Assembly: GCF_002741985.1 (NCBI RefSeq)
Contig: NZ_APHW01000010.1
Location: 62,001 to 126,000, forward strand
Direction: 5' to 3'
Length of the DNA: 64,000 bases
Source: Vibrio rotiferianus CAIM 577 = LMG 21460
GTDB lineage: Bacteria; Pseudomonadota; Gammaproteobacteria; Enterobacterales; Vibrionaceae
The notes under the pieces are model-generated. The model made no database searches. It was not told the origin of the DNA and worked only from the letters and a program-made list of their open reading frames with translations. Shown in pieces: positions 1 through 8,671 of the stretch; the first letter of the stretch is position 1; each line of letters starts with the position of its first letter. Made by a program: the position numbers and the translations under genes.

Positions 1-592
1 GAGCCAGTTTGTCTTTCATTAGACGGTCGATACCGTAAAGAGCAACACGACGGTAGTCACCGATGATACGACCACGGCCGTAAGCATCTGGAAGACCAGT
101 TAGAACGCCTGATTTACGACATGCTAGGATATCTGGAGTGTAGATATCGAATACGCCAGCGTTGTGTGTTTTGCGGTATTCTGTGAAGATTTTCTTAACT
201 TGTGGATCAAGCTCGCGATCGTAAGCTTTGCAAGAACCTTCAACCATACGGATACCACCGTTAGGGATGATTGCACGCTTAAGAGGAGCTTCAGTTTGTA
301 GACCTACGATAGTTTCTAGGTCTTTTTCGATGTAGCCTGCATCGTGAGCAGTGATGGTAGAGATAACTGAAGTATCGAAATCAACAGGAGCGTGAGTCGC
401 GTTCTCTTGTTTGATACCTTCCATTACCTTAGCCCAAAGCTTGTTAGTCGCTTCAGTACCTTCAGAAACTAGGAAAGATTCGTCGCCTTCGTACGGAGTG
501 TAGTTCTTCTGAATGAAATCACGAACGTTTACTTCGTTTTGCCAGTCGCCTGCAGCAAAACCTTCCCAAGCTTTAGCAAATTGCTCTGCCAT
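1..592 (-). CDS. pflB: Formate acetyltransferase (pyruvate formate-lyase), N-terminal part
   Basis: Cleaves pyruvate with CoA to acetyl-CoA and formate in anaerobic metabolism; cytosolic glycyl-radical enzyme. Only about the first 197 residues lie in the window; the gene runs off the left edge, so the C-terminal glycyl-radical loop cannot be checked. The product begins MAEQFAKAWEGF, as in enterobacterial PflB, and continues with the VRDFIQKNYTPYEGDESFL region. The ATG at 592 is preceded by a good ribosome binding site (AAGGTAGG). The upstream region carries a 14 bp inverted repeat. Identification is firm from the N-terminus. Confidence 0.95.
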   Translation of the reverse strand, partial: MAEQFAKAWEGFAAGDWQNEVNVRDFIQKNYTPYEGDESFLVSEGTEATNKLWAKVMEGIKQENATHAPVDFDTSVISTITAHDAGYIEKDLETIVGLQTEAPLKRAIIPNGGIRMVEGSCKAYDRELDPQVKKIFTEYRKTHNAGVFDIYTPDILACRKSGVLTGLPDAYGRGRIIGDYRRVALYGIDRLMKDKLA

Positions 593-898
593 GACATACC
601 TACCTTTTTAGTAGAAAAAAATACGTACTGCTTCGCCGTTGAGCCAGCTATCTCCATTGTTACATGGAGAACAGTACACTCTTAATGAATAACAATATTT
701 ATAGTCTTAAATAAGAATATTTGGGTAATAAAACTATAAATATTGTCACTAGTACTAATGTGGGTTCTTCCCAACCACAATTCAAGGCTACACTAAAAAA
801 TTTTTGCAAACCTTAAACTAAATCAATAAATCCTAAAAAATCTCGATAAAAATGGGGTAGCGACAAGCGCTACCCACACATTTTTTGAAAGGATGGTA
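593..898. promoter_or_regulatory. pflB upstream region with a 14 bp perfect inverted repeat
   Basis: This AT-rich gap lies between pflB (leftward) and the terminator of the next leftward gene, so it should hold the pflB promoter and leader. Positions 692-705 (ACAATATTTATAGT) are exactly complementary to 733-746 (ACTATAAATATTGT), with 27 bases between. I see no clean FNR site, although pfl promoters are commonly FNR/ArcA controlled in relatives. The repeat could be a leader hairpin or a binding site. Confidence 0.5.
849..882 (-). terminator. Rho-independent terminator of the DUF3360-like gene
   Basis: Stem GGGTAGCG (855-862) / CGCTACCC (868-875) with a 5-base loop. Read leftward it is followed by CATTTTTATC, a reasonable U-rich tail, 24 bases past the stop of the upstream gene. 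Confidence 0.75.
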
Positions 899-2446
899 TT
901 AAAGCCAAGCTTTAATGCCATATTGTCCTTCTAGCATACCTACTGCAAGCATAGCGACCAAACAGATAATCAGTACACCTACAGGGATCACAATCTTGTC
1001 GACAAATGAAAGGCGAGCCGCACGCTCTTTGTCACCAATTAGACCGTTGTTGTCTAGCAGCATAGTTAGTGCCCAAGCAAGTACAGGGTTAACAACCGCT
1101 GAACCGAAGATACAGATACCGGCAGCTTGAGAATCTTTCGAGTCTTTTACCATTTGCATACCAGCTTCAAGTAGCGGTAGAGATACACCTACTAGAAGAG
1201 CAACACGCATCACTGGTGGCCATACCGCGATATCCATTGGGAAGCCAAGGATCGCGATGATCATAACTAGAAGACCTAGAAGGATAGCACCACCAGGGAT
1301 AGGGCGTTTTGCGATCGCTGCTGGGATCATGTAAGTACCCCAAGATGAAGTGATGTTACCACCACCTACTGCTGTACCTACCATCTGACGGATAGAACAC
1401 ATAGTCATCGTGTCATCAACGTCCATCAGTACTTTTTCAGTCTTTTTAGGGTAGTTCAGTTCTTGGAAGATACGGTGACCTAGGAAGTCAGGAGACCACA
1501 TTGCCACGGCAAGGATTGCAAATGGTAGCGATGCGATGAAGTGTTCCATGTTAGGAAGACCTAGCATCCAACCTTCTTCAGTGCTGCCCCACCAGTAAAC
1601 TGGGTTTAGGTTAGGAAGACCTGTTTCAGTGACGAATTTAATATCGAAACCAGCACCTAGCACTAGAGCGATCGCAAGACCGGTGAAAGCACACACTGGG
1701 ATTGCTAACCAACGTTTGTTTACTTTTGCAAGGAATGCGTATAGCGCGATAGTGACGGCTAGTACAATAAGACCAACGTAACCCATGCTGCCAGCTTCAA
1801 CGGTAGAAGATTGTAGGCCAACTGCCCAATCTTGAATCGAAGTGATCTGGCTCATGGTACCCGTTAAGCCCAAGAAGATAAGCAAGCCACCGGCCGTACC
1901 TTCTGAGGTGAGGTTCACCAGTTTAGAGCCACCTTTCAAGGCACTCAATAAAAGACCGAATACACCGATTAGAATTGCCAATGCAAGAGGGTGAGCACCA
2001 GCTAGAGCGATGGTACCAATAAGAGGGATCATTGGACCGTGGTTACCCGCAAGGTTGGCTTTAGGGTTAATAAAACCAGAAGCAAGTACACAGAAAAGAA
2101 GTGCAGGGATAAGCATTTCTACACGCGCAACTTCGATAGCAAAATCTTTGCCTAAGTTGACGTGGTCCCATGCTGCAGTAAGACCTTCAGCCCAAGACAT
2201 CATTACCGCAGAGTACATTGCGATAATACCGATAGTACCAGCCAGTGCTGGAACAAGGTCTTCAAGCTCAAAGCGGAAATCACGACCTGGCAAGTTCAAG
2301 CCAAAGCGACGTGGCTTCATGATTTGCAGTTCGTGGTCTAGGTAGTCTGAACGGCTTGCGAACTCAGAAGATGGACGATGAAGCTCTTTGTAGCTCTTTG
2401 TCTCAATATCTGAATCAGAGTGCGCTTTATTTACTGCGTCTGACAT
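899..2446 (-). CDS. Multi-spanning inner-membrane protein, DUF3360-like
   Basis: A 515-residue protein with a hydrophilic N-terminal tail of about 65 residues followed by roughly 11-13 hydrophobic segments. The overall look is that of a secondary permease of the SulP/xanthine-permease type. I believe it matches the uncharacterised family DUF3360, common in vibrios, but I cannot confirm this by search. The start ATG at 2446 has an upstream AGGAA ribosome binding site. It has its own terminator and is separated from pflB, so it is probably monocistronic. Substrate unknown. Confidence 0.6.
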   Translation of the reverse strand: MSDAVNKAHSDSDIETKSYKELHRPSSEFASRSDYLDHELQIMKPRRFGLNLPGRDFRFELEDLVPALAGTIGIIAMYSAVMMSWAEGLTAAWDHVNLGKDFAIEVARVEMLIPALLFCVLASGFINPKANLAGNHGPMIPLIGTIALAGAHPLALAILIGVFGLLLSALKGGSKLVNLTSEGTAGGLLIFLGLTGTMSQITSIQDWAVGLQSSTVEAGSMGYVGLIVLAVTIALYAFLAKVNKRWLAIPVCAFTGLAIALVLGAGFDIKFVTETGLPNLNPVYWWGSTEEGWMLGLPNMEHFIASLPFAILAVAMWSPDFLGHRIFQELNYPKKTEKVLMDVDDTMTMCSIRQMVGTAVGGGNITSSWGTYMIPAAIAKRPIPGGAILLGLLVMIIAILGFPMDIAVWPPVMRVALLVGVSLPLLEAGMQMVKDSKDSQAAGICIFGSAVVNPVLAWALTMLLDNNGLIGDKERAARLSFVDKIVIPVGVLIICLVAMLAVGMLEGQYGIKAWL

Positions 2447-3031
2447 AGATTCCTCATATGTTTAAAAAGTTATTAATTCTGAATTGAATTTTAAAATCCG
2501 CATCCTGCGGTACTTCCTATGCTAGCTATTATTAGGATTTTGTTGCACGCATACCTCGTGCCTAAGCATAGCTAATAACCTGTTGTGTTGAGGCACAAAA
2601 AATTCCTCACCATTGAGGCGGAGTCTAACAAGATAGCCCTTTGGGGTGATTGATTTAGATCACTTTAAGAATAGATGTGAAAGAAAACTACAGAAAGTGT
2701 CCAATATGAGAATGAACTGGTTTTTATTGATGTAATTTGATTACACAAGTTGCATAAAATTAGACTGATTGGGTTCTCATTCTAGAAGTAAATAACGAAA
2801 TGGAGTGAAACATATTTTTAACGACTAAAGATGTTTCAAAAAAACTATTAATGCATTTAGTGTAGAGTATTATGCCTAATTCTGAATATATATGCTTATA
2901 TTGTGTTGTCTTACTCTGGAGTGGTAAGGTTAATAACTTGTTGCATGTTTTTTTGTGTGGTGATAATTTGTTCCAAAATAAGGAGGGCGGAGTCCCTCTA
3001 AGCAGTGACATTACACAGGGAGTAAAGCGCA
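2447..3031. other. 585-base intergenic region with a possible FNR-like site
   Basis: Divergent promoters for the DUF3360-like gene and the amino acid importer must lie here. TTGATTTAGATCAC at 2650-2663 matches the FNR consensus TTGAT-N4-ATCAA at all but the last base. No RNA gene or convincing small gene is visible; short open frames here have no ribosome binding site or family resemblance. Confidence 0.35.
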
Positions 3032-3802
3032 ATGAATGATGTACCAGCGCTAGATATAAAAGACCTGCACAAAACATTTGGCCAGAATGAAGTACTAAAG
3101 GGTATTTCACTTGCCGCACATAAAGGGGATGTTATCTCTATCATTGGCTCTTCTGGTTCCGGTAAGAGTACCTTCCTCAGATGTATCAACCTTCTTGAAA
3201 CTCCAACTGCCGGTGAAATTTGGGTAAACGGTGAGCTTATCCAGATGAAAAACAATCGAGCAGGGGAGTCCGTTCCTGCCAACGAAAAACAAGTACAACG
3301 TATTCGCTCTCGCTTAGCGATGGTTTTCCAAGGCTTCAACCTTTGGTCCCATTTAACCGTTCTAGAAAATGTGATTGAAGCACCAGTTCACGTACTTGGT
3401 GTACCTAAAGCGCAAGCGATTGAAAACGCGGAGCTACTGCTGAAGAAGGTAGGGTTGTACGAGCGTAAAGACTATTACCCTGGGCATCTTTCCGGAGGTC
3501 AGCAACAACGCGCGGCGATTGCTCGTGCACTTGCCGTTGATCCAGAAGTAATGTTGTTTGATGAACCGACTTCTGCTCTTGACCCAGAGTTGGTCGGTGA
3601 AGTTTTGGGGGTAATGAGAGATTTGGCAGATGAAGGCCGAACTATGCTCGTTGTAACCCACGAAATGGCATTTGCACGTGATGTATCTAACCATGTGATG
3701 TTTTTGCATCAAGGCTTAGTGGAAGAACAGGGAGATCCAGCTAAGCTATTTACAAATCCAGATTCAGAACGATTACAGCAATTTATCTCATCTATCTACT
3801 AA
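3032..3802 (+). CDS. hisP: Basic amino acid ABC transporter, ATP-binding protein
   Basis: ATPase subunit of a lysine/arginine/ornithine/histidine importer; 256 residues. Walker A GSSGSGKST lies at about residue 39, signature LSGGQQQ near 158, Walker B LLFDEP-type motif (MLFDEPTSALDP) near 175 and the switch histidine in VVTHEM. It resembles HisP along its whole length, including the D-loop SALDPELVGEVL. It is the first gene of hisP-SBP-hisQ-hisM, an order unlike the enterobacterial argT-hisJ-hisQ-hisM-hisP. The ATG at 3032 has GGGAG upstream. The substrate is inferred from family resemblance only. Confidence 0.9.
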   Translation: MNDVPALDIKDLHKTFGQNEVLKGISLAAHKGDVISIIGSSGSGKSTFLRCINLLETPTAGEIWVNGELIQMKNNRAGESVPANEKQVQRIRSRLAMVFQGFNLWSHLTVLENVIEAPVHVLGVPKAQAIENAELLLKKVGLYERKDYYPGHLSGGQQQRAAIARALAVDPEVMLFDEPTSALDPELVGEVLGVMRDLADEGRTMLVVTHEMAFARDVSNHVMFLHQGLVEEQGDPAKLFTNPDSERLQQFISSIY

Positions 3803-3882
3803 TATTTCTTGGTTGGCAGTCTTTTGCCACCGATTAAGCACAACAATCAAAACCAAATAAAAGCAATCACAGGAGTATGGAA

Positions 3883-4653
3883 ATGAAAAAGTGGTTATTA
3901 GCAGCAACGCTTGCTGCAACAGCAGCGTCTGGTGTCGCCCAAGCGAAAGAATGGAAAACCGTTCGCTTTGGTATTGAAGGCGCTTACCCTCCGTTTAGCT
4001 GGACAGAAACGGATGGCTCTTTAAAAGGCTTCGACGTGGATATGGCGAATGCACTTTGTGAAGAGATGAAAGTGAAGTGTAAGATTGTTGCTCAAGACTG
4101 GGATGGCATCATTCCTTCTCTACTCGCTCGCAAATATGATGCGATCATCGCTGCAATGTCGATCACTGAAGAGCGCAAGAAGAAAGTGGACTTCACAGGT
4201 AAATATGCTCTGATTCCAAACAAATTTATTGCGAAGAAGGGTGCAAATCTAGATTTTGACAACCTCGATGGTCAAAAGATTGCCGTTCAACGCGCAACTA
4301 CTCACGATAAATACCTGACAGATAACTATGGCGATAAAGTAGATATCGTTCGTTACGGATCGTTCGACGAAGCCTACCTAGACCTTGCAAACGGTCGTGT
4401 TGCAGCAGTACTTGGTGATGCATCAGCACTAGAAGAAGGTGTACTAAACAAAGCTGGTGGTGACGCTTACGAATTCGTTGGACCTTCTCTGACGGATCCT
4501 AAGTGGTTTGGTGATGGCTTTGGTATTGCGGTTCGCAAGCAAGACAAAGACCTAACTAAGAAACTAGATGCTGCTATCTTGTCATTACGTGAAAAAGGTG
4601 TTTACCAAGAAATCGCAGGTAAATACTTCAACTACGATGTTTACGGCGATTAA
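3883..4653 (+). CDS. argT: Periplasmic basic amino acid-binding protein (ArgT/HisJ/AotJ family)
   Basis: Substrate-binding component of the importer encoded around it. The first 21 residues (MKKWLLAATL...VAQA) are a signal peptide with cleavage after AQA. The mature part begins KEWKTVRFGIEGAYPPFSW, typical of family 3 solute-binding proteins, with FDVDMANALCEEM and the SITEERKKKVDFT signature at about residues 50-110. I chose the ATG at 3883 because AGGAG at 3871-3875 is 7 bases upstream; the ATG at 3877 is too close. Exact ligand (arginine, ornithine, lysine) is not determined. Confidence 0.85.
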   Translation: MKKWLLAATLAATAASGVAQAKEWKTVRFGIEGAYPPFSWTETDGSLKGFDVDMANALCEEMKVKCKIVAQDWDGIIPSLLARKYDAIIAAMSITEERKKKVDFTGKYALIPNKFIAKKGANLDFDNLDGQKIAVQRATTHDKYLTDNYGDKVDIVRYGSFDEAYLDLANGRVAAVLGDASALEEGVLNKAGGDAYEFVGPSLTDPKWFGDGFGIAVRKQDKDLTKKLDAAILSLREKGVYQEIAGKYFNYDVYGD

Positions 4654-4734
4654 GCTGTAACTAAGCGACCGTTGGCTTGTTCCTAGAAGTAGCCAACGGT
4701 CGATCTTTTGAGTTTAGGGATTAGGAACTCACCT

Positions 4735-5475
4735 ATGCTGGATCTACAAGGATATGAAGCCTCGATCTTAAAAGGGGCTTTAGTAACTATCGAAGTCGCG
4801 GTACTTTCTCTGCTGTTAGCTGTCATTCTCGGTATGCTTGGGGCGTTGGCAAAACTAGCACCATACAAGTGGGCGAGGGCTATTGCGACACTTTACACCA
4901 CCATCATTCGTGGCATTCCAGATTTAGTTCTGATGATGCTGATCTTCTTCGGTGGTCAAATTCTATTAAACAACAGTCTTTATTCGATCAATGAGACACT
5001 CAACGAATGGTTTACTGCCAGTGATCCTAACCATGAGTGGACTTCTTACTTGCCGGATTATATTGACGTCAGTCCTTTTATTGCTGGCGTGCTGACCATT
5101 GGATTTATCTTTGGCGCTTACATGGCTGAGACGTTCCGTGGCGCGATCATGGCCGTAGACAAAGGCGAGCTAGAGGCGGCAAAAGCTTATGGCATGAGCC
5201 CGGTGATGTCGTTTCGCAGAATCTTATTACCTCAAATGATTCGACATGCCTTACCTGGCTTTGGTAACAACTGGCTGGTTCTACTGAAAACGACGGCATT
5301 AGTATCCATCATTGGTTTGGAAGATATGGTACGCATGAGCTCGTTGGCGGCGGGTACAACCAAAATGCCATTCACTTTTTATATGGCGGTTGCGATCATC
5401 TTCTTGTTCTTTACCAGTGTTTCAACAGGCTTACTTAAGCTGGTTGAACGAAAATTCAGTATTCACGCGAGGTAA
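4735..5475 (+). CDS. hisQ: Basic amino acid ABC transporter permease HisQ
   Basis: Inner-membrane permease of the same importer, 246 residues from the ATG at 4735. It has about five hydrophobic segments and the binding-protein-dependent transport loop EAAKAYGMSPVMSFRRI that docks on the ATPase. RGIPDLVLMMLIFFGGQ closely matches HisQ. A TTG at 4708 would add nine residues but has no ribosome binding site, whereas AGGA precedes 4735. It is followed after 3 bases by hisM. Confidence 0.88.
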   Translation: MLDLQGYEASILKGALVTIEVAVLSLLLAVILGMLGALAKLAPYKWARAIATLYTTIIRGIPDLVLMMLIFFGGQILLNNSLYSINETLNEWFTASDPNHEWTSYLPDYIDVSPFIAGVLTIGFIFGAYMAETFRGAIMAVDKGELEAAKAYGMSPVMSFRRILLPQMIRHALPGFGNNWLVLLKTTALVSIIGLEDMVRMSSLAAGTTKMPFTFYMAVAIIFLFFTSVSTGLLKLVERKFSIHAR

Positions 5476-5478
5476 ACC

Positions 5479-6156
5479 ATGGATTTTTCATTGATCGTTG
5501 AAAGTTTCCCGGTCTACCTTGATGGGCTGTGGACAACAGTATGGCTTGTTGCTTTAGCGCTGGTGATTGGTCTGTGTGTATCGATCCCTCTCGCAGTTGC
5601 GCGCAATAGCACAAACTACGCCTTGAGTTTACCATCATGGGCATTTATCTACTTTTTCCGTGGGACTCCATTGCTTGTGCAGCTCTACCTTATCTATTAC
5701 GGTATGGACCAGTTCTTCCCGGTGAAAGACACACTTTGGGAAAACGCGTGGTTCTGTGCGCTGGTGGCTTTCGTACTGAATACATCAGCCTATACGGCGG
5801 AAATTATTCGTGGGGCAATTAATGGTTTGCCTAAAGGTGAAGTGGAAGCCGCTAAAGCATACGGTATGAGCAAGTTTATGACTTATCGCCGCATTATTCT
5901 GCCAAGTGCATTGCGTCGTGCACTGCCAGCTTACTCTAATGAAGTCATCTTCATGCTCCACGGTAGTGCGGTTGCAGGTATTATTACCATTATGGACCTG
6001 ACAGGGGCTGCTCGTTTGGTGAACTCTCGTTATTACGCACCATTTGAGTCATTCTTGACTGCGGGATTGTTCTATATGGCACTGACCTTCATCATTTTGT
6101 GGTGCTTTAAAATGGCAGAGAAGCGCTTCTTGGCATACCTAAGGCCGTTAAGCTAA
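5479..6156 (+). CDS. hisM: Basic amino acid ABC transporter permease HisM
   Basis: Second permease of the importer, 225 residues with about five transmembrane segments. It carries FRGTPLLVQLYLIYYGM and the ATPase-docking loop EAAKAYGMSKFMTYRRI, followed by LPSALRRALPAYSNEVIFMLH, all HisM hallmarks. The start lies 3 bases after the hisQ stop with GAGG overlapping the hisQ end, so the two are translationally coupled. It ends the operon, with a terminator 20 bases later. Confidence 0.88.
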   Translation: MDFSLIVESFPVYLDGLWTTVWLVALALVIGLCVSIPLAVARNSTNYALSLPSWAFIYFFRGTPLLVQLYLIYYGMDQFFPVKDTLWENAWFCALVAFVLNTSAYTAEIIRGAINGLPKGEVEAAKAYGMSKFMTYRRIILPSALRRALPAYSNEVIFMLHGSAVAGIITIMDLTGAARLVNSRYYAPFESFLTAGLFYMALTFIILWCFKMAEKRFLAYLRPLS

Positions 6157-6176
6157 ATCCTTAGACAGCTAACAAG

Positions 6177-6206
6177 CAAAAAGAGCGCCTATTGGCGCTC
6201 TTTTTC
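6177..6206. terminator. Bidirectional terminator between hisM and xthA
   Basis: AAGAGCGCC (6181-6189) / GGCGCTCTT (6194-6202) with a 4-base loop, A-rich on the left and T-rich on the right, so it serves both converging genes. Confidence 0.85.
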
Positions 6207-6243
6207 AATTTGAAGACTTTTTCGATTTGGAGAAAACCTAGAA

Positions 6244-7050
6244 CTATTTGAATGTCGACCAGATCGGTGCGTGATCAGACGGTTTCTCAATACCACGTAG
6301 TTCGTAATCAATGTCCGATTCAACGCATTTCTTCGCAAGTGATGGTGTTGCCAGGATAACGTCAATGCGAAGGCCACGGTTGTCATCAAAACCACGAGAG
6401 CGGTAATCAAACCATGAAAAACGGTCATCGACTTCTGGGTGTAAGTTGCGGAAAGTATCCTCGAAACCCCAATCTAATAACGTTTGCAACCATTCACGTT
6501 CTTCTGGTTGGAAAGAACATTTACCTGTCTTCAACCAACGTTTACGGTTTGGTTCGCCAATGCCGATATCTGAGTCAATAGGGCTGATGTTAATGTCACC
6601 CATGACAATCAGTTGTTCATCGTTAGTGTGGTGATCGTTCAGGTAAGTCATCAAATCGATGTAGAACTGACGCTTATATGGGTACTTGGTTTCGTGAGCA
6701 ATGTTATCACCTTGAGGGAAGTAACCATTTAGAACCGTTACCTTCTCACCATTCTCATCTTCAAATGTAGCCATGATCATGCGCTTTTGGTGTTCTTCAT
6801 TATCAGTTGGGAAGCCTTTTTGAACGCTGAGTGGCTCTTGTTTACATAGCATCGCCACACCGTAGTGGGCTTTTTGGCCGTGAAAGTAAACTTTGTAGCC
6901 CATCGCCTCGACATCTTCGATAGGGAATGCTTCATCGTGTACTTTGATTTCTTGAAGACCAATCACGTCTGGTTGGTGTTTGTCGATAAGCGCTTGGAGT
7001 TGATGCAGACGCGCACGAAGTCCATTGATGTTAAAGCTAATTACTTTCAT
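6244..7050 (-). CDS. xthA: Exodeoxyribonuclease III
   Basis: Cuts DNA at abasic sites and degrades duplex DNA 3' to 5' in base excision repair; cytosolic. The 268-residue length equals E. coli ExoIII. The EEP-family residues are visible: N7 in FNINGLR, E34 in GLQEIKV, the [11 protein letters not shown] motif near 150 and SDHAPI near the C-terminus. Its start at 7050 lies 116 bases beyond the end of rsmS, so separate transcription is likely. Confidence 0.97.
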   Translation of the reverse strand: MKVISFNINGLRARLHQLQALIDKHQPDVIGLQEIKVHDEAFPIEDVEAMGYKVYFHGQKAHYGVAMLCKQEPLSVQKGFPTDNEEHQKRMIMATFEDENGEKVTVLNGYFPQGDNIAHETKYPYKRQFYIDLMTYLNDHHTNDEQLIVMGDINISPIDSDIGIGEPNRKRWLKTGKCSFQPEEREWLQTLLDWGFEDTFRNLHPEVDDRFSWFDYRSRGFDDNRGLRIDVILATPSLAKKCVESDIDYELRGIEKPSDHAPIWSTFK

Positions 7051-7165
7051 TTTTTATCCTTCTCAAGGGGCGTGTTTGCGTATGATGTTACCATTGCAAA
7101 AGGAAGGTGCAAATGGTTCTCATGTAAGGGAATAGAGTAGAAAGATATGGTTAAATCGCGAGTTG

Positions 7166-7330
7166 CTACTGTGCCTTAAGTTTGTTCTCCAGATCACTTT
7201 GTACGATCTTTAGCGCTTTAAGTGCAGTCTCAGGATCGATCTCGTTTGTTTCTAACAGGTAAATCAAATCGACAGCGAGTTTGATCTCTGCTGGCGCGTC
7301 ATCAAGAGGGGATTTTGGCTGTTCAGGCAT
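7166..7330 (-). CDS. rsmS: Small RsmS/YbaM-like protein (DUF2496)
   Basis: A 54-residue protein starting MPEQPKSPLDDAPAEIKLAV and continuing DLIYLLETNEIDPETALKAL, closely like E. coli YbaM (DUF2496), called RsmS, a pleiotropic regulator of virulence traits, in Pectobacterium. Its ATG (7328-7330) overlaps the priC stop (TAATG), so it is translationally coupled to priC, the same gene pair as in E. coli. The molecular function is not known to me. It is short enough to be missed by gene callers with a high length cut-off. Confidence 0.85.
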   Translation of the reverse strand: MPEQPKSPLDDAPAEIKLAVDLIYLLETNEIDPETALKALKIVQSDLENKLKAQ

Positions 7331-7875
7331 TACTGGTTTTTTTCCCTATGAGTAATTTGGTTTTCCAATTTAAGAAGTGCAGCTTCGCAACGTTGTAGTC
7401 GTTGTTCTGTTGCTAATAAGACTTTCTGAGCTTCAGCCCTTGCAAAGCTTGGTGCCATTTCGACGGCCCGTTCTTTTTCTAATACCATTTCGCGTAAACG
7501 ACGAGCCCATTCTTGGTGCTGAGCCAGTTCTTGGTAGAGAACGTTAATTGGTTTTCTGAAATGGCTGCTGTGTTTGATTTCACCTTTACGGATTTTGGTC
7601 GTAGAAATTTCGCGTTGAATAGCTGTTATTTGAGCGACAAGTCTTTCGGTCAGGTACTCTGCACGAAGTGCTGTGAGCTTTTCTTCTTTCTGTTCACGGA
7701 CAATAGAATCAAGTGTTGCAGTTGCTTCTTTAACACAAGGGACCAATAACCGAGAACGGCAGTGGAACAAACGTTCATCAAAGAGAGGGACGTGATGTTC
7801 ACCGCGTTGGCGATCAAGTGCCGCTGCTTGGTTAGACATCTGTTCTAAGCTTTCAGAAAGTTGATTAATGTTCAT
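7330..7875 (-). CDS. priC: Primosomal replication protein N'' (PriC)
   Basis: Helps reload DnaB helicase at stalled forks after SSB release. The 181-residue protein starts MNINQLSESLEQM; it is mostly helical, with QEWARRLREMV and a basic C-terminus, similar in length to E. coli PriC (about 175). I chose the ATG at 7873-7875, which overlaps the stop of the upstream permease gene (ATGA). The adjoining YbaM-like gene supports the call, since PriC itself is poorly conserved. Confidence 0.85.
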   Translation of the reverse strand: MNINQLSESLEQMSNQAAALDRQRGEHHVPLFDERLFHCRSRLLVPCVKEATATLDSIVREQKEEKLTALRAEYLTERLVAQITAIQREISTTKIRKGEIKHSSHFRKPINVLYQELAQHQEWARRLREMVLEKERAVEMAPSFARAEAQKVLLATEQRLQRCEAALLKLENQITHREKNQ

Positions 7876-8657
7876 GTTAATCCCACAAACCACGCGTCAT
7901 AAGCAAGTTTAATTGCTAATACACTTACTACGGTAACAAATACGGGGCGAATGAATTTAGAGCCAAATCGAATCGCGGAATGCGCACCAACAAAAGCGCC
8001 CGCCATTAAACAGACCCCCATGGTTAAGCCCAGTACCCAGTTGATATGACCTAAAATTGCAAAAGTGATAAGAGAAGTAAAGTTGCTAGTAAAGTTCATT
8101 GCTTTGGCTAAGCCTGACGCAAGCAAGATGTTCAGTCGATAAAGAGCCATCGAACTTACCGTCCAAAACGCGCCTGTACCAGGCCCTGCTAATCCATCAT
8201 AGAAGCCGATCGTAAAACCTTGCATATACTGCTTTTTATTGAGCATAGGGCAAGGTTCAGGGGTTGGACTTTGATGTGTTGATTGCGGTGTTTTGTGGAA
8301 TACGGTGTACATGGCGGCCGCAAGAATAATTAGAGGTAAAACCTTCTCTAACCATTCTGTACTAATAGCATCAACAAACAGCGTTCCTAATGTAGCACCA
8401 ATGAGTGTTGCTACAAACGCTCGTCCCCAGCACTGTGGTTTGAACAAGCGCTTTCTATAATAGGTAAAAGCGGCAGTGGAAGAAGCAAAAGATGCGGCTA
8501 ACTTGTTGGTACCTAATGCAATATGTGGCGGAAGGCCTAACGATAGCAAAGCAGGTACGGTTAACATGCCACCACCACCGGCTACAGCATCAATAAATCC
8601 AGCAACAAAAGCGACGAGCGCCAGCACCAACAACATGGTTGGCTCAATCATTTCCAT
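7872..8657 (-). CDS. TSUP family membrane transporter (TauE/SafE, YfcA-like)
   Basis: A 261-residue inner-membrane protein with about eight hydrophobic segments. It has the family's two repeats: FVAGFIDAVAGGGGMLTVPALL near the N-terminus and GFYDGLAGPGTGAF near residue 150. TSUP proteins export or import sulfur compounds or other organic anions; YfcA-type members have no firm substrate. It overlaps priC by 4 bases and lies 14 bases beyond dinG, so dinG-TSUP-priC-rsmS is probably one transcript. Confidence 0.85.
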   Translation of the reverse strand: MEMIEPTMLLVLALVAFVAGFIDAVAGGGGMLTVPALLSLGLPPHIALGTNKLAASFASSTAAFTYYRKRLFKPQCWGRAFVATLIGATLGTLFVDAISTEWLEKVLPLIILAAAMYTVFHKTPQSTHQSPTPEPCPMLNKKQYMQGFTIGFYDGLAGPGTGAFWTVSSMALYRLNILLASGLAKAMNFTSNFTSLITFAILGHINWVLGLTMGVCLMAGAFVGAHSAIRFGSKFIRPVFVTVVSVLAIKLAYDAWFVGLT

Positions 8658-8671
8658 AAATAGTTATTCTT

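Noticed and set aside
2760..3119. A 119-codon leftward open frame overlapping the hisP start
   Set aside because: No ribosome binding site, AT-rich composition and overlap with a well-supported gene on the other strand.
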